A DNA stretch of 64,000 nt. Source: Halobellus captivus (GTDB lineage: Archaea; Halobacteriota; Halobacteria; Halobacteriales; Haloferacaceae). Below, piece after piece: positions 60,948 through 64,000 of the stretch. Position numbers and translations under genes: made by a program. The stretch's first letter is position 1. Each line of letters starts with the position of its first letter. A model generated the notes under the pieces. It searched no databases, had not been told where the DNA came from, and saw only the letters and a list, made by a program, of their open reading frames with translations. Where the stretch lies: NCBI RefSeq assembly GCF_003697845.1, contig NZ_RDQE01000010.1, positions 62,001-126,000 on the forward strand, given 5' to 3'.

Positions 60948-61255
60948 CTGTCCACCACGAAGCGGTCGCCGTTCGGTTCTCCCCGAGGTGTTCCCTCCGG
61001 ATCGACGGTCCCCCACTGCTCGCGGTTTCCTCGGCCGGTTCTCCGGACGTTCCTCCCGAGCCGCCTCCACGGTGAAACCGGTCCGGCGTCGGATCGTGAG
61101 ATCGCTGGCTGTTCGTGCATCGCTTCAGGATCCGACGAAACGCATATATATCTTTGTGGTCGCTCCGGGCGACGGGTCCAGGCGATATCGGTGAGGGGCC
61201 GGTTCCCGCGATACCGACACGAACGTTTATGACATGGAAGAGAATAATTCGGGGC
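60948..61255. other. Gene-free spacer (308 bases)
   Basis: No supportable gene is seen. TATA-like sequence occurs at about 61143-61150 and again (gtttatga) at 61225-61232, the latter 27 bases before the ATG of the small membrane protein gene. Confidence 0.5.
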
Positions 61256-61495
61256 ATGGAAACGGACGCAAACGGTGATTCGGCTAGCGCCCCCTCCGAC
61301 GAGGAGTTGGGGGGGATCGCGGGTGCCTTGGCCCGAACCAGCGAGACGATTCAGGGCTGGATCGAGACGGTGAAACCCGAGGATCCGGACCGAATCGAAC
61401 GGGTCGTGAAGTTCCTCCTCAGCGTGCTCCTCACCGTGATGTTCATCTACTGGATCCTCGCGTACCAGTTCGACGTCGTCTGGTTCGAGTTCTGA
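61256..61495 (+). CDS. Small single-helix membrane protein beside the TAXI gene
   Basis: The ATG at 61256 gives 79 residues. A Ser/Asp-rich start and an amphipathic segment are followed by one hydrophobic helix (about residues 50-70) and the end F-D-V-V-W-F-E-F. An ATG at 61229 would add nine residues, but the TATA at 61225-61232 favours 61256. Its partner gene on the same strand is a TAXI-type binding protein. No known family recognised; an accessory TRAP component is only a guess. Confidence 0.6.
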   Translation: METDANGDSASAPSDEELGGIAGALARTSETIQGWIETVKPEDPDRIERVVKFLLSVLLTVMFIYWILAYQFDVVWFEF

Positions 61496-61590
61496 GTCGG
61501 TCCCGACCGACGACGGCTATGGGGGAGGGTTCCGAAAATCGCCCGACTGAGCGGAGTGTGACTCGATAGCATAAGAACGTTTCCCACACA

Positions 61591-61598
61591 TTTATTAT
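61591..61598 (+). promoter_or_regulatory. TATA element for the TAXI binding-protein gene
   Basis: tttattat is centred about 30 bases before the ATG at 61625. Confidence 0.55.
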
Positions 61599-61624
61599 AC
61601 CCCGAACGATAATGATGAATCGGG

Positions 61625-62767
61625 ATGCCAGACGAATTTCCATCCAGAAGACGGTTCCTTCAAGGTACAGCAGGAGTAGGTATGGTCGGATTGGCGGGCT
61701 GTTCCGGCGGCGGTGGCGGTGACGACGGCTCCGGCGACGACGGCTCCGGCGACGGCTCCGGCGACGGTTCCGGCGGCGACGACGGCTCCGGCGACGACGG
61801 GAGCGGTGACGGTGGAGGGGGCGACGACGTCGTCAACATGCGCGTCGGGTCCTCCACGCAGGGTTCGACGGTCTTCCAGACGTCACAGGCGGTCCAGCGT
61901 GTGCTCCGAAGTGAGTCGGATATCGTGCGCTGGGACACGCAGGCGAGCGGCGGTGACCCCGCCAGCATCCGCATCTACAACGACGGCGGGCTGGACGCGT
62001 ACGGGCTCACCAACTTCACCCAGAAGCAGGCGATGAACTCCGAGGGTCCGTTCGAGGGGGAGGACCTCGAGGCACCCTATCAGGGGTTCACCTACTTCGT
62101 CCGCGACGACTTCTTCTACGCGGTCGACGGCTCCGGCATCGAGACGACCGACGACATGCTCGGGGAGCCGTTCCACATGCTCCAGCCCGGCTGGGGGACC
62201 CGTGCGATGTTCGAGGAGATCATGCGGACCGGCGGCGGCGAGGACTTACTCGAGCAGCTGAATGAGAACGTCGTCAACGTCGACGTGGGCGACGTGGCCG
62301 GCGCCGTCGAGGAGGGCAACATCACGTGCGGTATCGGGTACGGTGCCAACGAGGTGAACCTGCCGTCCTGGTTCGCCGAGGTCGACGCGCGTTCCGACGT
62401 CCACCTGGTCGAGATGTCCGATCAGTTCCGCGAGGTCTTCGAGTCCTCGCCGCTCGCGCCCTACTTCGAGAAGGACCCGTACGGCTTCGAACAGGACGTC
62501 GAGGGGCCCCTCCAGGGATGGCAGCTCCTCTTCCAGTACTTCTTCGACCCCGATCTCCCGGCCGACGCGGTGTACGACGTGCTCCAGGTCGCTCACGACC
62601 ACTACGAGAGCGTTCAGGAGGGACAGCCGGCGTTCTTCCCGTACGGCGAGAACCCCGACCACTTCGTCACCGCCATCGAATCCGACTTCACTCCGGTCCA
62701 CCCCGGTGCGGCGGACTTCTACGAGGACAACGACCTCTGGGACGACAGCTGGACTCGAGGCGAATAG
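61625..62767 (+). CDS. TAXI-type TRAP transporter solute-binding lipoprotein
   Basis: The 380-residue protein has a Tat-like R8-R9-R10-F-L signal and a lipobox ending at C26 (L-A-G-C). A Gly/Asp/Ser-rich linker follows (about 27-60). The mature part contains V-G-S-S-T-Q-G-S-T near residue 75, the TAXI opening, and a later I-T-C-G-I-G-Y-G-A-N-E segment. It binds an acidic substrate for a TRAP transporter. No large TRAP permease is adjacent; the next gene is unrelated, so the permease must be elsewhere or lost. Confidence 0.85.
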   Translation: MPDEFPSRRRFLQGTAGVGMVGLAGCSGGGGGDDGSGDDGSGDGSGDGSGGDDGSGDDGSGDGGGGDDVVNMRVGSSTQGSTVFQTSQAVQRVLRSESDIVRWDTQASGGDPASIRIYNDGGLDAYGLTNFTQKQAMNSEGPFEGEDLEAPYQGFTYFVRDDFFYAVDGSGIETTDDMLGEPFHMLQPGWGTRAMFEEIMRTGGGEDLLEQLNENVVNVDVGDVAGAVEEGNITCGIGYGANEVNLPSWFAEVDARSDVHLVEMSDQFREVFESSPLAPYFEKDPYGFEQDVEGPLQGWQLLFQYFFDPDLPADAVYDVLQVAHDHYESVQEGQPAFFPYGENPDHFVTAIESDFTPVHPGAADFYEDNDLWDDSWTRGE

Positions 62768-63083
62768 CGCGGACACACGGAACGTTTTTTGCGACCGTTT
62801 TTGACGACGCCACTCGACGCTAGCGACGTCGTCATCGCGTAGACCCGGTAGACGGTCATCGCGAACGGACGGGTACTCGAGAGACGAGGCCGTCATTGAC
62901 CGGTTCACAGGGTGTTGTTTTCACCCTGTTCTATCTGAATCAGCTGGTAGATCGGGAGTGCAGATTAATCGCGGTGTTCAGATAGATACTGGGTGATACA
63001 AAGATGGAGAACTGTACAATACGCCCGGGTATACATTAACTTAGTGACCAGTATTTTTGATGGATGATCCATCACTATCAGAT
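62768..63083. other. Spacer with two inverted repeats
   Basis: No gene is seen. A perfect 8-base hairpin (62907-62914/62922-62929, loop 7) and a perfect 9-base inverted repeat (62931-62939/62977-62985) lie next to each other. Base composition becomes clearly lower in GC from about 62890 on. The hairpins could be a terminator or remains of a mobile element end. Confidence 0.5.
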
Positions 63084-63680
63084 ATGGAACCAACAATTCG
63101 ACTGGCAACGGAGGAGGATGCAGAATCCGTTACCGAAATTTATGCACCGATCGTCAAACAAACGCACATCTCATTTGAAACGGCTCCGCCGACTGTCGGA
63201 GAGATGGCTCAACGCATCCGAACCACCGTGGAACGACTTCCGTGGTTGGTTTGCGAATACGACGGCCAAATGGTGGGTTACGCGTATGCGAGTCCACATA
63301 AAGAGCGCCCAGCATACCAATGGGCGGTCGACGTCTCTGTGTATGTCGACGAGGCGTGGCGACGGAAGGGGACTGCGAGCGGTCTGTATCAATCGCTCTT
63401 TGCGCTTTTGGATTTACAGGGACTGAGCAATGCGTATGCTGTAATCGCGTTGCCGAATCCTCAGAGCATCGCGTTTCATGAATCACATGGATTCGAGAAG
63501 ATCGGTGTGTATCGCAACGTCGGATACAAGAACGGCGAGTGGCGCGATGTTGGACATTGGGAATTATCTCTTCGATCGCTTCCAGAAAATCCATCGCCAC
63601 CGACCCCACTCAGTGAACTCCAGAACACTGATAATCACACCGATGCACTCGGCGCAGGTGAACCATCAGTCCGCTTGTGA
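63084..63680 (+). CDS. GNAT acetyltransferase, phosphinothricin-acetyltransferase-like
   Basis: The ATG at 63084 (M-E-P-T-I-R-L-A-T) gives 198 residues; the ATG at 63060 would add eight. The sequence runs E-I-Y-A-P-I-V-K-Q-T near residue 22, E-R-P-A-Y-Q-W-A-V-D-V-S-V-Y-V near 81, R-R-K-G-T-A-S near 101, and H-E-S-H-G-F-E-K near 140. This matches the PAT-type GNAT family that acetylates L-phosphinothricin-like or methionine-sulfoximine-like amines. Its base composition is clearly lower in GC than the rest of the window, suggesting recent acquisition. The native substrate is unknown. Confidence 0.85.
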   Translation: MEPTIRLATEEDAESVTEIYAPIVKQTHISFETAPPTVGEMAQRIRTTVERLPWLVCEYDGQMVGYAYASPHKERPAYQWAVDVSVYVDEAWRRKGTASGLYQSLFALLDLQGLSNAYAVIALPNPQSIAFHESHGFEKIGVYRNVGYKNGEWRDVGHWELSLRSLPENPSPPTPLSELQNTDNHTDALGAGEPSVRL

Positions 63681-64000
63681 TCCTGTTTATCAGATTGCTC
63701 GAATGGGGTACTGATCGTTTCTTTTGAACGTAGGGTAAGTCACCTGTAGTGAACGATCCGTGAGTTTTCCGTCTTGAGCATCCGCGAACAGCGTGGCGCG
63801 ACGCGCCACTGGCAGCCGGCGCGAAGCGTCGGCGACGAAGAGAGCGGTTCACCGACGGAGCCGTCGGAGACGACGGAGCCGGCTCTTTGTCCCCAGGGTA
63901 CTCGAAGGAGTAGCGTGTAACCGTTCCATGGCGTCCGCGAGGAACGTCGAACGAAAGCGATGCGGCTCCGTCGGTTCTCGAGCGACCGTCGTGCGTCCGC
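63681..64000. other. Hairpin-rich tail of the window, no gene seen
   Basis: Perfect inverted repeats include gtggcgcg/cgcgccac (63793-63800/63802-63809), ccgacgg/ccgtcgg (63852-63858/63861-63867) and the 10-base palindrome gagccggctc (63876-63885). GC rises again. No supportable frame reaches the window end. Confidence 0.6.

Noticed and set aside
62907-62985. Insertion-sequence ends flanking the low-GC acetyltransferase
   Set aside because: Inverted repeats occur only upstream; no matching copy was found downstream and no transposase is seen.
1-64000. tRNA or rRNA genes
   Set aside because: No T-loop-like or acceptor-stem patterns or conserved rRNA stretches were recognised by eye; a tRNA search tool would be needed to be certain.

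Overview
The window looks like a stretch of main chromosome from an extremely halophilic archaeon, probably a Halorubrum-like haloarchaeon. The evidence is high-GC coding sequence, strongly acidic proteins, TATA elements about 27 bases before start codons (leaderless transcripts), frequent GTG starts and 4-base ATGA/GTGA stop/start overlaps. Archaeal or haloarchaeal marker genes are also present: sn-glycerol-1-phosphate dehydrogenase, CobY, halocyanin and an HTH-10 regulator. The species call is inference; no rRNA or tRNA gene was found.

Layout. 1-6.7 kb: a 5'-truncated luciferase-like protein, an FAD oxidoreductase, Hsp20, small zinc-ribbon and membrane proteins, a winged-helix/PemK-like pair, and a radical SAM + metallo-beta-lactamase pair. 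6.7-11.8 kb: a minus-strand late-cobalamin operon (HAD hydrolase, CbiB, CobS, CobY, CobD, CbiZ) joined by five consecutive 4-base overlaps. CbiP and the corrinoid adenosyltransferase lie apart at 25.4-28.0 kb. 11.9-19.2 kb: a cytochrome b / halocyanin respiratory cluster with several small membrane subunits, interrupted by a lower-GC regulator/membrane-protein pair. 19.2-40.3 kb: mostly housekeeping genes (NAD kinase homologue, M28 and M20 peptidases, EgsA, DtxR-type regulator, LysE exporter, aldo/keto reductase, histidine kinase, tungsten aldehyde oxidoreductase, class III aminotransferase), plus a 0.4-kb tract packed with short hairpins at 22.3-22.7 kb.

40.9-55.7 kb is the most distinctive region: a catabolic island with an IclR regulator, a CUT1-type sugar ABC transporter and a cytoplasmic-looking sulfatase co-transcribed with a DUF1450-like cysteine protein. 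It also has a uronate-dehydrogenase-like enzyme, an enolase-superfamily dehydratase, a UlaG-like metallo-beta-lactamase, a DapA-family enzyme, an aldehyde dehydrogenase and a mannonate-dehydratase-like protein. Together they can be read as uptake, desulfation and oxidative breakdown of a sulfated or otherwise modified hexuronate to 2-oxoglutarate. Most of these genes carry their own TATA element at the leaderless distance.

55.7-64 kb: an AT-rich spacer, an atypical malate/lactate dehydrogenase homologue, an MFS transporter, a UspA protein, a glutaredoxin-like/Prx-like fusion lacking the peroxidatic cysteine, an HpaI-type aldolase, a TAXI-type TRAP binding protein with no permease beside it, and a low-GC acetyltransferase followed by another hairpin-rich tail.
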